This document shows, one piece after another, positions 50,914-60,719 of a DNA stretch of 64,000 nt (position 1 is the stretch's first letter; each line of letters starts with the position of its first letter). The notes beneath the pieces were generated by a model. The model saw only the letters and a program-made list of their open reading frames with translations. It did not search any database and had not been told where the DNA came from. The stretch is from positions 744,001-808,000 of the forward strand of contig NC_010525.1 in the NCBI RefSeq assembly GCF_000019805.1. The letters run 5' to 3'. Origin of the DNA: Pyrobaculum neutrophilum V24Sta (GTDB lineage: Archaea > Thermoproteota > Thermoprotei > Thermoproteales > Thermoproteaceae). The position numbers were made by a program, and so were the translations under genes.

Positions 50914-51251
50914 AGCTGGTGTTGGACACGTCGGCGCTTATCTACATAGTCGAGCGGAGGGTAGACGTAGGCCAGCTCCTGGAACACGAGGTGTACATAC
51001 CCACCGCCGTTAGGGAGGAGCTGGCTCTTCTCGCGGCGAGGAATAGAAAGGCTAGAGCCGCGCTGGAGCTGCTCCCCCTCCTAAGGCCGAAGATCGTGGA
51101 GAGGGGGGGCCCCGCCGACAGAGCCGTCCTCGACGCGGCGAAGGAGCTAGGCGCGGTGTTGGTGACAGGCGATAGGGCGTTGGCGGAGAGGGCGAGGGGG
51201 GAGGGGGTCCCCGTGGCTAAGTTCCACAAGGGCCAGTTGGCCGTTGTCTAA
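50910..51251 (+). CDS. PIN-domain ribonuclease
   Basis: 113 residues. VLDTSALIYIVERR (first Asp), TAVREEL, RAVLDAAKELGAVLVTGDRALAERA (later Asp/Glu) are the PIN metal-binding residues. The archaeal Fcf1/Utp24-like proteins next to rpoE genes look like this, and act in RNA processing. No antitoxin precedes it; instead it is coupled by 4 bases to the AAA ATPase. A promoter for rpo7 lies immediately after. Confidence 0.82.
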   Translation: MKLVLDTSALIYIVERRVDVGQLLEHEVYIPTAVREELALLAARNRKARAALELLPLLRPKIVERGGPADRAVLDAAKELGAVLVTGDRALAERARGEGVPVAKFHKGQLAVV

Positions 51252-51281
51252 AAGTATATAAACGGCTGTATGCCATAGGCC

Positions 51282-51857
51282 GTGCCCTTTAGAGTGGTGG
51301 AGGCCGAGGACTACGTCAGGATACCCCCCGCCGACTTCGGCAAGCCTCTGGAGGACATAGCTTTGCAGCAGCTGAAGGCGAGGTACGAGGGGAGGGTCCT
51401 TAGGGAGGTGGGCTACGTCGTTGCGGTGCTCACGGCGAAGGTCAGCAGAGAGGGGAAGATAGTGTTCGGCGACGGGGGGACCTACCACAAGGCCCTCTTC
51501 ACTATGCTGGCCTACATGCCCCTAGACGGCGAGATAGTGGAGGGGGTGGTGGAAAACGTCAGAGAGATGGGCATGTTGGTGAGGATCGGGCCGGTGCTCG
51601 GCTTCATAAACAAGATACACGTCATGGACGAGCCGAATATACTCTTCGACGCGAGCACCAAGAGCTACATCGGGGAGAGGACCAAGAGGAGGGTGGGGGT
51701 GGGGGACGTGGTGAGGGCCCGCATCACCGGCGTCAGCTTCACAACGCCGAGGGAGGGGACCGACCTCCTACTCCGCGTCACATTGACAATGCGTATGCCG
51801 GGCCTCGGCAAGCTCGAGTGGGTTAAGGAGAAGAAGCCGGCGGCGAAGAAGGCATGA
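51282..51857 (+). CDS. rpoE1: RNA polymerase subunit Rpo7 (RpoE')
   Basis: 191 residues. N-terminal tip domain (DYVRIPPADFGKPLEDIALQQLKARYEG, VVAVLTAKVSREGKIVFGDGGTYHK) and an S1 RNA-binding domain (DGEIVEGVVENVREMGMLVRIGPVLGFINKIHVMD). Forms the stalk of archaeal RNA polymerase with Rpo4. GTG 51282 with TATATAAAC 24 bases upstream; 4-base overlap with spt4. Confidence 0.95.
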   Translation: MPFRVVEAEDYVRIPPADFGKPLEDIALQQLKARYEGRVLREVGYVVAVLTAKVSREGKIVFGDGGTYHKALFTMLAYMPLDGEIVEGVVENVREMGMLVRIGPVLGFINKIHVMDEPNILFDASTKSYIGERTKRRVGVGDVVRARITGVSFTTPREGTDLLLRVTLTMRMPGLGKLEWVKEKKPAAKKA

Positions 51858-52075
51858 GCGCCAGGAGGAGAACCCTCCCGGGGTACAAGGCCTGTAGGCA
51901 GTGCAAGCTGGTGGTCCCCGAAGACGCGAAGCAGTGCCCCAACTGCGGCTCCGAGGAGTTCGTGGGCAGATGGAGGGGCATGATAGCGGTGATAGAGCCC
52001 GCCAAGTCCTGCATAGCCAAGAGGCTCGGCATCGAGAAGCCGGGCATCTACGCCTTGGAGCTGGTGGAGGAGTAG
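51854..52075 (+). CDS. spt4: Transcription elongation factor Spt4 (RpoE'')
   Basis: 73 residues. KACRQCKLVV ... CPNCGSEEFVGRWRGMIAVIEPAKSCIAKRLGI: zinc finger plus the Spt4 beta sheet. It pairs with Spt5 to aid elongation. Co-translated with Rpo7. Its 3' end overlaps the convergent gene at 52048 by 28 bases. Confidence 0.93.
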   Translation: MSARRRTLPGYKACRQCKLVVPEDAKQCPNCGSEEFVGRWRGMIAVIEPAKSCIAKRLGIEKPGIYALELVEE

Positions 52076-52437
52076 CAACGCAGCGCCCTCTCCGCTATCG
52101 AGAAGACGTACCTCCTGTAGAGCTCCAGCTCCTTAAGCAGCAGGTCGAAGTCCACGGGCTCGGCGGGTAGATCCTCGCCGAGTATCTCCCTAGCCACAGC
52201 CCTCAGAGAACCCCTGCTGATTCTGTCGTATATCTCCAGGAGCCGCCTCAGCCTAGATTCGAAGACGTAGAAGCTGTTCAACATCTCGACGGCCTCCCGC
52301 TGAGAGATGCAGCAACCCCCCTCGAAGGCCTTCACCAACGTCTCGACGGCCTCCGCGGCGGTCGCCCCTACGGCCCTCCGGAATGATCTGCTCCCGAGCT
52401 TCTCCCTGAGGATGTCCACAGCCTCGCCCAACTCCAC
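52048..52437 (-). CDS. Hypothetical helical protein, divergent from alaS
   Basis: 129 residues, helical throughout (EAVDILREKLGSRSFRRAVGATAAEAVETLVKAFEGG, LRRLLEIYDRISRGSLRAVAREILGEDLPAEP). Not recognised. GTG 52437; TTTTTAATG about 25 bases upstream. A separate TATA box in the same gap serves alaS. Confidence 0.63.
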   Translation of the reverse strand: MELGEAVDILREKLGSRSFRRAVGATAAEAVETLVKAFEGGCCISQREAVEMLNSFYVFESRLRRLLEIYDRISRGSLRAVAREILGEDLPAEPVDFDLLLKELELYRRYVFSIAERALRCYSSTSSKA

Positions 52438-52492
52438 GGGGGACGAAACGCCACCCCATTAAAAAGATATAAATCTACAACAGAGTTGGGGG

Positions 52493-55171
52493 GTGCTGTC
52501 GGCGAAGATACTGCAGAGCTCGGGCTTCCACAGGAAGCAGTGCCCCCTCTGTAAATCCTACTTCTGGACGAGGAGGGCTGACCAGATCTACTGCGGAGAT
52601 CAGCCCTGCGTCCCATACGGCTTCATTGGAAACCCGCCCGCCAGGGCCTCCGTCGAGTCTCTGGCCGATCTACGGGAGAGGTTCCTGAGGTTCTTCGAGA
52701 GAAACAGCCACGTGAGGATAAGGCGGTACCCCGTGGTGGCGAGGTGGCGCGACGACGTATACCTCGTGGGAGCCTCCATCTACGACTTCCAGCCCTGGGT
52801 CACCAGCGGTGCCGTCCCCCCGCCCGCCAACCCCCTCGCCATCTCCCAGCCCTCGATAAGGCTAACCGACGTGGATAAGGTGGGCCGTAGCGGGCGCCAT
52901 CTGACGGGCTTCGAGATGATGGCGCACCACGCCTTCAACTACCCCGACAAATACGTCTACTGGATAGACGAGACCACCCAGTACGCCTACGAGTTCTTCA
53001 CCAGGGAGCTGGGGATACCCCCCGACGAGATAACCTTCAAGGAGTCGATGTGGGAGGGGGGAGGCAACGCGGGGGAGTGCTTCGAGGTGTTGATCAGGGG
53101 GCTGGAGGTGGCCACCCTGGTCTTCATGCACTACGAGGTTAAAGACGGGCGCTACGTCGAGCTCCCCCTCAAGATCGTAGACACGGGCTACGGCCTCGAG
53201 AGGATCTACTGGCTACTGAAGGGCACGCCCACGGTCTACGACGCCGTCTTCGGCCCCTACTTGGCGAAGGCGCGGCAGAGGCTGGGCGTCCCCGAGCCGC
53301 CTGCGGAGGTGATGGGCAAGGCGTCGGTGTACTTCGGCCAGATGGACCCAGAGGTCATAGGCCTAGAGAAGGCCTACGACATCATCGCGGAGAAGATAGG
53401 CGTAGACCCCAAGTGGCTTAGGGAGGTGGTGAGGCCGCAGGAGGCGCTCTACGTCCTGGCGGACCACAGCCGGACCGTCTCCTGGATGATCGCAGACGGG
53501 GTTATCCCCTCCAACACAGGCGCCGGCTATCTGGCGAGGTTGCTGATACGGCGTATACTCAAAAACCTAAGGCTGGCGGGCGTAGACGCGCCCCTCGTGG
53601 AGCTCTTCGACATGCACCTGGCGGAGCTCAAGAGGGAGTACCCAGAGGTGTGGGAGGCCAGAGGCCTAATCCTGGAGCTCGTGGATATGGAGGAGAGGAG
53701 GTACAGGGAGGTCCTCAAGTCCGCCCCCGCGGCTGTGAAGAAGGCCCTGGAGGAGGCCAGGCGCCGCGGCCGCGCCGGGCTGGACGCAGACGACCTCGTC
53801 GCGCTTTACGACAGCCAGGGCATACCGCCTGAGGTGGCGGCCGAGGTGGCCAAGTCGCTGGGGACCGAGGTGAAGGTGCCCGACGACTTCTACGCCAAGC
53901 TCGCGGCGAGGCACGTCAAGAGGGAGAAGAAGCCGGAGTCCTCGCCGGTGGAGATGGGCAAGGTGGCCGACCTCCCCAGGACGCGGGAGCTCTTCTACGA
54001 GGACTCCTACATGAGGAGCTTCAAAGCCAGGGTGCTCCGTGTCATAGACGGGAGATACGTGGTTCTGGACCAGACGGCGTTTTACCCAGAAGGCGGCGGC
54101 CAACCGGCCGACAGAGGCGTCTTGAAGTTCCAAGGCGGCGAGGCCAAGGTAGTCGACGTGCAGAGGGTGGGCCACGTCGTTGTACACGTGGTGGAGGGGC
54201 AGCCGCCCCCCGAGGGGGCCGAGGTAGTCGGCGAGGTGGACTGGGAGAGGCGGTACAGCTTGATGAAGATGCATACGGGGACGCACGTCTTGATACAGAG
54301 CATTAGGAGGGTCCTCGGCTCCCACATATGGCAGGCGGGGGCGCAGAAGGACATACCCTCAAGCCGCATAGACGTGACCCACCACAGGTTGCCCACGGCT
54401 GAGGAGGTGGCGCGCATCGAGGAGCTCGCCAACAGGGCGGTGCAGGCGGACCTCCCCGTCTACGCCAAGATAATGCCGAGGAACGAGGCCGAGGCGAAAT
54501 ACGGCTTTGTCCTCTACCAAGGCGGCGTTGTGCCGGCGAGGGAGATCAGGGTGTTGCAGATAGGCCCCGACGAACAGCCGTACGACGTCCAGGCCTGCGG
54601 AGGGACGCACCTGAGGTCCACGGGGGAGATCGGCCTAATCAAGATACAGAAGGTGGAGCGCATCGCAGACGGCGTTGTGCGGTTCGTGTTTACGACGGGC
54701 ATGCACGCCCTGGCCTACGTCCAGGAGCTGGAGAGGAGGGCCGCGGAGGCCGCCTCCATAGCCGGCGGTTCCCGGGACGAGCTGGTGGAGGCCGTGAGGA
54801 GGCTAGCCCAGAGGGCCGAGGAGGCGGACAGGAGGGCGAGGCGCTACGCCGAGCTCTACGCCGCGGCTCTGGCGGAAAACCTAAAGGCCGAGCAGGTGGG
54901 GCGGCACAGGTTGGCTGTGGTGGAGCTAGACGACGAGGAGCTGGCCAGGAAGATAGCGCTGGCGGCCACCAGCCGCGACAGAGACCTAGTCTTGGTCTTC
55001 GTCGGCGGGGGGCGCGCCACGGTGTACACAGGCGGCGTGGACGTAGCCCCCATCGTCAAAGCGCTGAGGGAGGTGGGCTTCCGGGGAGGCGGCTCCAAGA
55101 CCTTCGCCCAGGGGCAGTACAAAGGCGACATACAGACTTTAAAGGAGGCCATAAGGAGGGCTTTGGCATGA
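52493..55171 (+). CDS. alaS: Alanyl-tRNA synthetase
   Basis: 892 residues, archaeal type. N-terminal zinc-like [12 protein letters not shown], class-II motifs within [25 protein letters not shown] and [25 protein letters not shown], then the editing domain ([25 protein letters not shown] with HxxxH, and [15 protein letters not shown] with Cys/His) and the DHHA1 oligomerisation domain at the end ([16 protein letters not shown]). GTG 52493 has ATATAAATC 22 bases upstream. Confidence 0.97.
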   Translation: MLSAKILQSSGFHRKQCPLCKSYFWTRRADQIYCGDQPCVPYGFIGNPPARASVESLADLRERFLRFFERNSHVRIRRYPVVARWRDDVYLVGASIYDFQPWVTSGAVPPPANPLAISQPSIRLTDVDKVGRSGRHLTGFEMMAHHAFNYPDKYVYWIDETTQYAYEFFTRELGIPPDEITFKESMWEGGGNAGECFEVLIRGLEVATLVFMHYEVKDGRYVELPLKIVDTGYGLERIYWLLKGTPTVYDAVFGPYLAKARQRLGVPEPPAEVMGKASVYFGQMDPEVIGLEKAYDIIAEKIGVDPKWLREVVRPQEALYVLADHSRTVSWMIADGVIPSNTGAGYLARLLIRRILKNLRLAGVDAPLVELFDMHLAELKREYPEVWEARGLILELVDMEERRYREVLKSAPAAVKKALEEARRRGRAGLDADDLVALYDSQGIPPEVAAEVAKSLGTEVKVPDDFYAKLAARHVKREKKPESSPVEMGKVADLPRTRELFYEDSYMRSFKARVLRVIDGRYVVLDQTAFYPEGGGQPADRGVLKFQGGEAKVVDVQRVGHVVVHVVEGQPPPEGAEVVGEVDWERRYSLMKMHTGTHVLIQSIRRVLGSHIWQAGAQKDIPSSRIDVTHHRLPTAEEVARIEELANRAVQADLPVYAKIMPRNEAEAKYGFVLYQGGVVPAREIRVLQIGPDEQPYDVQACGGTHLRSTGEIGLIKIQKVERIADGVVRFVFTTGMHALAYVQELERRAAEAASIAGGSRDELVEAVRRLAQRAEEADRRARRYAELYAAALAENLKAEQVGRHRLAVVELDDEELARKIALAATSRDRDLVLVFVGGGRATVYTGGVDVAPIVKALREVGFRGGGSKTFAQGQYKGDIQTLKEAIRRALA

Positions 55172-55551
55172 TACCCACAAACCCCCGGGAGCTGGAGAAG
55201 TTGCTGAAGCGGATGGGGATAAAGGTGGAGGAGGTAGACGTTGCGTATGTGGAGCTTAGGCTGAAAAACGGCGAGGTGGTCAGGATAAACAACCCCACGG
55301 TTGCTCTGATGAAGATGCCCAACAAGGTGTTGCTCTACCAGATACAGACCTCGGAGGCGGCGGTGGAGCGGGTCCAGCAACAACAGCAGCAGCCCCAGCA
55401 GGGCGGCTACCAGCCCAGCGAAGACGACATAGCCCTGGTGATGGAGCAGACCGGGGCGACCCGGGAGGAGGCCGTAAACGCGCTGGTGGAGGCGAAGGGC
55501 GATCTGGTGCAGGCCGCGATGAAGATCCTCTCGAAGAAACGGGGAGGGTAA
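55168..55551 (+). CDS. nac: Nascent polypeptide-associated complex (alpha type)
   Basis: 127 residues. NAC domain ([45 protein letters not shown]) and a C-terminal UBA domain ([36 protein letters not shown]), joined by a Gln-rich linker. Binds nascent chains at the ribosome exit. 4-base overlap with alaS. Confidence 0.95.
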   Translation: MIPTNPRELEKLLKRMGIKVEEVDVAYVELRLKNGEVVRINNPTVALMKMPNKVLLYQIQTSEAAVERVQQQQQQPQQGGYQPSEDDIALVMEQTGATREEAVNALVEAKGDLVQAAMKILSKKRGG

Positions 55552-55579
55552 GTTTATATTACACACCCATCTATGTGGC

Positions 55580-56128
55580 ATGCCGGTTAGACCAGCGCGT
55601 TGCTACAAAAGGATAAAGGGGCCGCCCTACACGAGGGAGGAGTACATCCACGGAGCGCCCATGATCCAGATACCGAAATTCGACATGGGGACCACAAGCG
55701 CCGCCGCCAGGGCGGCCTTCCCCCTCGTGGCTAAGCTGGTGGTCCAGGAGAGGGGGCAGATCAGGATGCAGGCCCTCGAGGCCGCTAGACAGATGGCGTA
55801 TAAATACCTCTCGAAGTACGTCGGCGACGCCAACTACTACCTCAGGCTAGAGGCGGTTCCCCACCACGTGCTGAGGGAAAACAGGATGTTGGCCATGGCC
55901 GGCGCGGACCGTCTACAGGAGGGGATGAGGCTCGCCTTCGGCTCCCCCGCGGGCAGAGCCGCGAGGGTCGAGGCCGGGCAGGTGATCTTCTACGCCGAGT
56001 TTAAACCCGAGCACGTAGCCCACATGAAGGAGGCGCTTAGGCGCGCGTCTACCAAGCTGCCGCTTCCAACACGTATAGTCATTGAGGCAAAGGGCGATGG
56101 AGGCGGTAAAGCAGCTACACAGGGATAG
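55580..56128 (+). CDS. rpl10e: Ribosomal protein L10e (uL16)
   Basis: 182 residues. PARCYKRIKGPPYTREEYIHGAP, RGQIRMQALEAARQMAYKYLSK, VPHHVLRENRMLAMAGADRLQEGMR are uL16/L10e signatures. Large-subunit protein near the A site. GTTTATATT at 55552-55560 is 24 bases before the ATG. Overlaps the following gene by 32 bases. Confidence 0.95.
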   Translation: MPVRPARCYKRIKGPPYTREEYIHGAPMIQIPKFDMGTTSAAARAAFPLVAKLVVQERGQIRMQALEAARQMAYKYLSKYVGDANYYLRLEAVPHHVLRENRMLAMAGADRLQEGMRLAFGSPAGRAARVEAGQVIFYAEFKPEHVAHMKEALRRASTKLPLPTRIVIEAKGDGGGKAATQG

Positions 56129-56837
56129 GATAGAGGCCGCGCTACATCTGCTCGAGCGGGTTCTCTCCGGCGCCGTCACATCCCGCTCGGCCCTAGTGGC
56201 TGAGCTACAGGAGCTGTACAGCCGGAGGGGGCTGGAGCCCTTCCGGGGCCTCTCCAGGGAGGGGGTGTACGACAAGGAGGTGGCCACGGTCTACCTGGTG
56301 GGGGTCTACGGAGCTGGCGTTATCGCGCCGGGGGACTTCGACAACGTGTTCTACATAGAGAACAAGTCGATGGAGGCGGTGGAGCTCATCAGATCCATAG
56401 CCGAGGTGGTGGCGCCGGAGCAGAGGGACGCCTTGAGGGGCAAGACGGAGGAGATCAAGGGCAAGTCCGTGGAGGACAGGGTGTTTAGGGTGCTCCGCCT
56501 CGTCTTCACCGGCGCCGTGTTGGGCTACTACCCCGAGATGTTCCTCGTGAAGGCCCTCAGGACCTACGAGGCGGTGTACCCCGAGCTCTCGGAGCGGTTG
56601 GTCAACTACGCGGCGTTCTACAGCGCGTACAAGATTGCGGAGGACATAGCGGCGGGCAGGATAAGGACCCCCGAGGACCTCAAGATACAGAAGTACAGCT
56701 ACTGCCTGAAGCTGGGGTTCCAGAAGTGCAAGCCCTCGGACAAGCTAATCGCCGAGGTGGCCTCAGCCATCTACAGGGTAAACAAGTCGGTCTTAGCCAA
56801 GCTCTTCGCAAAAGGCGCTCTGCCGAAGCTGGAGTAG
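56097..56837 (+). CDS. Crenarchaeal conserved protein, possibly DUF2192
   Basis: 246 residues from ATG 56097 (MEAVKQLHRDRIEAALHLLERV). Helical, with SREGVYDKEVATVYLVGVYGAGV and FRVLRLVFTGAVLGYYPEMFLVKALRTYEAVYPELSERLVNYAAFYSAYKIAEDIAAG. The pattern recalls the archaeal DUF2192 family, but this is from memory. It overlaps the L10e gene, so probably co-translated with it. Confidence 0.68.
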   Translation: MEAVKQLHRDRIEAALHLLERVLSGAVTSRSALVAELQELYSRRGLEPFRGLSREGVYDKEVATVYLVGVYGAGVIAPGDFDNVFYIENKSMEAVELIRSIAEVVAPEQRDALRGKTEEIKGKSVEDRVFRVLRLVFTGAVLGYYPEMFLVKALRTYEAVYPELSERLVNYAAFYSAYKIAEDIAAGRIRTPEDLKIQKYSYCLKLGFQKCKPSDKLIAEVASAIYRVNKSVLAKLFAKGALPKLE

Positions 56838-56844
56838 AGGTTTT

Positions 56845-57435
56845 TCACCGGCACCTCTCCACGAACTTCAACACCGCCGAGGCCACCCTCCCCTGTAGCT
56901 CCTCCCCCTGCGGGCTGTGGCCCATGCCGGGCACCTCCACCACCTCAAGCGGGAAGTTGAACTTGTCCGAGAGGCCCGCCAGGATATCCACGTGGGTCCT
57001 CGGCACCACCCGGTCCTCCGTCCCTCTTATGTAGAGGACGGGGGGCATCCCCGGGCCTATAAACCGCGAGGGCGAGGTCTGGTCCAGCTTGCTCCCCAGC
57101 GAGGCCAGCTCGTTGGCAAGCCTCCTCAGGTACGCGTCGCCGGACTGGAGCATGTACTGCATCTGTAGCCTCCTGTCCACCGGCGCGGCGACGGCCACGA
57201 CGCATTTAACCGCCCCGGGGTTCCTCGCCGCCAGCAACAAAGCCACGGTCCCCCCCATGCTGTGTCCAGCCGCCACAGCCGCCGGCAGCTCCCTAAGTCC
57301 CGCCTCGTAGCCGTCCTCCACCTCCCTCACGTGGGGGGTCACCACGTCGAAGCCCGCGTCTGCCAGAGGGCGGGTGAGCCACTGTATATTCGACGGGGAG
57401 CTCCTATACCCGTGGAACGCCAAGGCCTTAGACAT
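56845..57435 (-). CDS. Alpha/beta hydrolase
   Basis: 196 residues. AFHGYRSSPSN oxyanion segment, AGHSMGGTVALLLAA nucleophile elbow (Ser), GTEDRVVP acid and GMGHSPQG histidine complete the triad. Probably an esterase or acyl-peptide hydrolase of small size. TTTTTAAGG about 25 bases before the ATG, in a gap shared with the polymerase gene. Confidence 0.87.
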   Translation of the reverse strand: MSKALAFHGYRSSPSNIQWLTRPLADAGFDVVTPHVREVEDGYEAGLRELPAAVAAGHSMGGTVALLLAARNPGAVKCVVAVAAPVDRRLQMQYMLQSGDAYLRRLANELASLGSKLDQTSPSRFIGPGMPPVLYIRGTEDRVVPRTHVDILAGLSDKFNFPLEVVEVPGMGHSPQGEELQGRVASAVLKFVERCR

Positions 57436-57461
57436 GGCGGATACGGTCTACGGCCTTAAAA

Positions 57462-59192
57462 ATGTTTACTTTCGGCCGACCCACCCCCCGGCGCTCCTTA
57501 AGCGGTGCGGATATTGCCCAGCTCCGCAGAGGCGCCGTGTACATCATAGGGCCTCGCCCCTCCGCAGACGCCGAGCGCGTCGACCTAGTGCCCTACGTCA
57601 AAGAGGGCCTCTTCTACAGGGAAGCTCCCCTGCCCGTGTGGAGGATCGAGGGACGCGCCGCCGCGGCTAAGCTGGCGGCTAGAGGCTACAGGCTCTCCCA
57701 GTCCTACATTCCGCCCTCGGTCCGGCCCTACCTAGAGGGCCGCAGAAGCCCCCGGCTGGGCGGCAGAGTCGCCTCCTTCTACCTAGACCGAGGCGTCGTC
57801 CACTGGCGGATGGGCGGCGAGGCGTGGAAGGGGGGATGTCCACAGGCCGACTACGTGGCGTCTTGGGGCCAGCCGCCCCCCTGTCCAGGCCTCTGGGTGG
57901 ACTTGAGACGTATCTACCGCCGGCACCTCTGGCTGGAGGCGGCCGAGAGGATGGGGGACGCCTGGCTTCTAAAGGCGGCGCGGAGGAGGCCGGAGGACGC
58001 CGCCGATGCTGTGCACGCCCTCGCCGCCGAGGCGGTGGCCTTCCTCGAGGCCCTCGCCGCGGCCACGGGGATAGGGGTAGACGCCATATTGGACGTTCTG
58101 GAGCGCAACTCGGTGGCCGCCGTGGCGGAGGCCGTGTTCCACTGGGAGGCGGAGAGGCGGGGGTACGTGCTGGAGGACTCGCGTAGGCTGTTCGACATGC
58201 CCTACTTCGACATGGCGCGCGGCGGGAAGCCCGGGGTGTACAGGGGGGTGGCCGAGTTCGACTTCAGATCCCTCTTCCCATCGCTGGCCGTTAAACTCGG
58301 CGTAGATCCCACCACGGCGAGGCCCTGCGCCGGGGGGTACTGCTTCGACGGAGGGCCTATAGCCGACGTGATAAAACGCTGGCTGGAGGCGAGGCTGAGG
58401 ACCGGGGACAAGCGCCTGTCGGAGGCCCTCAAGTGGCTTATGAACGCCGGCATAGGGGCGTGGGGCAAGGCGGGGTGGGGGATAGTCTGCGAGGTCTGCC
58501 TCCTAGCCGTCAGAGGCGCCGCGGCATCTCTCTTCGACGAGGCTTGGAGGAGGCTCAAGCCCATCTACGGCGATACCGACTCCATCTACGTGGAGAGTAG
58601 CAGGGCGGGGGACGTGGCCCAGTGGGCCTCCGCCCTCGACGGGCTGACCCTGGAGCTACGGGGGGTTTGGGACGTCTTTATCCTGGCCCCCGCCAGAGGC
58701 GGGGGCGCGGCGGAGAAGAACTACATCAAGGCGGGGGGCGGCGTCTTCGAGGCGAAGGGAGGCCTCCTCAGGCCCCACGACCTGCCCCTAGCGGTGAGGC
58801 TGAGGTACCGGGAGGTGGTGGAGGCCGCCCTGGCGGGGAGGGACCCCGCCGACGCCGCGGCCGAGATCCTCAGAGCTGCGCCGCCTGAGCAGCTCTTCGT
58901 ATATAGGGCCGTCGAGGTGCGGAGGCTCGCCGGCCTTAAGCGGCGCGGCGCCCTACACACAGCCGCGCTGTATCTCGCCAGGAGGTGCGGCGGGTGCGAG
59001 GTGGTCGACGTCTTCTACGTGCCAGACGGCGACCTCGTCTACGTCCCCTGGGCCGCCGTAGATAGGCGCCTCGCGGCGAGGCCTGCGGACGAGCGGGAGG
59101 TGAGGGCGGCCGCGGTTAGCTACATCCGCAGGCTCTGGAAGCTCAAGGCGTTGCGGCTCGCCTCGGGGGGCCAGATGAAAATAGTTATATAG
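57462..59192 (+). CDS. polB2: Family-B DNA polymerase, PolB2-like
   Basis: 576 residues. Motif A FDFRSLFPSLAV (about 266-276), motif B region KWLMNAGIGAWGK, motif C YGDTDSIYV (about 368-376): the metal aspartates are kept. There is no 3'-5' exonuclease domain and the chain is much shorter than a replicative PolB, as in archaeal PolB2/Dpo2. Start uncertain: ATG 57462 is too close to a TTAAAAATG box; GTG 57537 would fit the family but leaves a leader. Confidence 0.82.
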   Translation: MFTFGRPTPRRSLSGADIAQLRRGAVYIIGPRPSADAERVDLVPYVKEGLFYREAPLPVWRIEGRAAAAKLAARGYRLSQSYIPPSVRPYLEGRRSPRLGGRVASFYLDRGVVHWRMGGEAWKGGCPQADYVASWGQPPPCPGLWVDLRRIYRRHLWLEAAERMGDAWLLKAARRRPEDAADAVHALAAEAVAFLEALAAATGIGVDAILDVLERNSVAAVAEAVFHWEAERRGYVLEDSRRLFDMPYFDMARGGKPGVYRGVAEFDFRSLFPSLAVKLGVDPTTARPCAGGYCFDGGPIADVIKRWLEARLRTGDKRLSEALKWLMNAGIGAWGKAGWGIVCEVCLLAVRGAAASLFDEAWRRLKPIYGDTDSIYVESSRAGDVAQWASALDGLTLELRGVWDVFILAPARGGGAAEKNYIKAGGGVFEAKGGLLRPHDLPLAVRLRYREVVEAALAGRDPADAAAEILRAAPPEQLFVYRAVEVRRLAGLKRRGALHTAALYLARRCGGCEVVDVFYVPDGDLVYVPWAAVDRRLAARPADEREVRAAAVSYIRRLWKLKALRLASGGQMKIVI

Positions 59193-59210
59193 CGACGCGT
59201 CGGATTCCAC

Positions 59211-60035
59211 ATGCGTCTCGAGGTCAAAATAAGCGGCCTCCCCAGAGACAAGAGGAACATACTGGTGATGGCGTGCCCCGAGCCCTCCCTCGCCGGCGTA
59301 GTCGCCGTGGAGTACCTAATCGATGCGTTGGCCATGGAGGAGATCGGGGCTATCAGGATAACCGAGATGCCTCCCGTCATCGCCGTAGTAAACGGGGCGG
59401 CTAAACTGCCCTACCGCATCTTCTACTCCCGGCAGACAGGCGTCGTCGCCATACGTCAACACGTGCCGATCCCCCCGCAGATATACGCGGAGTTTATACA
59501 CAAGGTCCTCGACTGGGCCGAGGAGAACAAGGTCAAGCTGGCCGTGTGTCTCTCCGCCATGCCCGCCGCCGGCGAGAGGGAGAACGACGTCGTCTACTAC
59601 GTGACCGAGGAGAGCCTAGTGGAGAAGTTTAGGCAGTACGGCTTCGAGCCGATAAAGGAGGCCACGGTCACAGGGCTGGAGGGGGCCTACCTAGACGCCG
59701 TGTTGGGCCGCGGCATAGACGGGGCTTTGCTCATCGCCGAGTCCAGGCTCCTCACGGCCATCAAGCGGCTTGTAGACAGCGGAAAGATCTCGACCCACCG
59801 CGACGTCGTCCTCATACTCAACGACCTGGTCGGCCGCGTTGGACCAGACGTGGGGGCGGCCCTCAAGCTCATAAACGCCGTTGCCAAGCTCGCGGAGACC
59901 CAGATAGACACGGCCAAGCTCCAGGAACACGCCTCGAAATACGCCTTCCTGGTGGAGAAGAACATAGAGGCCATGTTTAAGCCCGTGGAGGCGGCCGCCA
60001 GAGCGCCGGGGAAGGAGATCCCCCTGGTCTTCTAG
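59211..60035 (+). CDS. PAC2-family (proteasome assembly chaperone-like) protein
   Basis: 274 residues. MACPEPSLAGVVAVEYLIDALAMEEIGAIRI, VVAIRQHVPIPPQIYAEFIHKVLDWAEENKV and TGLEGAYLDAVLGRGIDGALLIAESR fit the PAC2/DUF75 ATP-grasp-associated family. Possibly a proteasome assembly chaperone. TTATATAG 23 bases before the ATG. Confidence 0.85.
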   Translation: MRLEVKISGLPRDKRNILVMACPEPSLAGVVAVEYLIDALAMEEIGAIRITEMPPVIAVVNGAAKLPYRIFYSRQTGVVAIRQHVPIPPQIYAEFIHKVLDWAEENKVKLAVCLSAMPAAGERENDVVYYVTEESLVEKFRQYGFEPIKEATVTGLEGAYLDAVLGRGIDGALLIAESRLLTAIKRLVDSGKISTHRDVVLILNDLVGRVGPDVGAALKLINAVAKLAETQIDTAKLQEHASKYAFLVEKNIEAMFKPVEAAARAPGKEIPLVF

Positions 60036-60071
60036 GAGAAAATTTATTAAGCCGCCGGAGCACACCCACCA

Positions 60072-60611
60072 ATGCCGAGCTGGAAGGAGCTGGTTTTGAC
60101 AAAGGGCCACCCCATGCAGAGGATCTACATAGAGAAGGTGGTGGTGAACATAGGCGTCGGCACCGGCGGCGAGAAGCTCGAAAAGGCGGCCGACCTCCTC
60201 AAGGAGCTCACCGGCGCTGAGCCGTCGAAGAGGAGGGCTAAACGCTCCATAAAAGACTTCGGCATTAGGAAGGGCGAGCCCATCGGCGTAGCTGTAACCC
60301 TGAGGAGAGACAAAGCCGTGGAGTTCCTCACCAAGGCCCTCCAGGCAGTAAACAACAGGGTGAAGAGGACGAGCTTCGACGAGAGGGGCAACGTGTGCTT
60401 CGGCATAAAGGAGCACATCCTACTGCCCGGCGTGAAGTACGACCCAGCCGTGGGCATCTGGGGGATGGACGTCTGCGTAAAGCTCGCCAAGCCCGGCCTA
60501 AGAGTCCAGCTGAGGAGACGCAGGAGGAGCAAGGTGGGGAAGCGGCAGCTCGTCACAAGGGAGGAGGCGATCGAGTTCTTCCAGAAGATCCTCGGCGTAC
60601 AAGTCGACTAG
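60072..60611 (+). CDS. rpl5: Ribosomal protein L5 (uL5)
   Basis: 179 residues. IEKVVVNIGVGTGGEKLEKAADLLKELTG, RRAKRSIKDFGIRKGEPIGVAVTLRRDKAVEFL and LPGVKYDPAVGIWGMDV identify uL5, which binds 5S rRNA. AAATTTATTAA about 24 bases upstream. It is away from the usual archaeal L5 operon partners, as happens in Thermoproteales. Confidence 0.95.
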   Translation: MPSWKELVLTKGHPMQRIYIEKVVVNIGVGTGGEKLEKAADLLKELTGAEPSKRRAKRSIKDFGIRKGEPIGVAVTLRRDKAVEFLTKALQAVNNRVKRTSFDERGNVCFGIKEHILLPGVKYDPAVGIWGMDVCVKLAKPGLRVQLRRRRRSKVGKRQLVTREEAIEFFQKILGVQVD

Positions 60612-60641
60612 CCGCACGCGGCGGCCGGAGCAGTCCCCCCT

Positions 60642-60686
60642 CCCCACAGCGGCGGCCCCCGCGCTGTTGCCCGTGGCCGCGTGGGG
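60642..60686. other. GC-rich stem-loop between L5 and the phosphodiesterase
   Basis: CCCCAC (60642-60647) pairs with GTGGGG (60681-60686) and CGGC with GCCG inside; an alternative is ACAGCG/CGCTGT (60646-60651/60662-60667). GCATATAAATG at 60690-60700 would, on the reverse strand, start transcription near 60671. Could be an antisense structured RNA or L5 terminator-like fold. Confidence 0.3.
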
Positions 60687-60719
60687 AAACGCATATAAAT
60701 GGGGGCCCCGGACCGCCGG

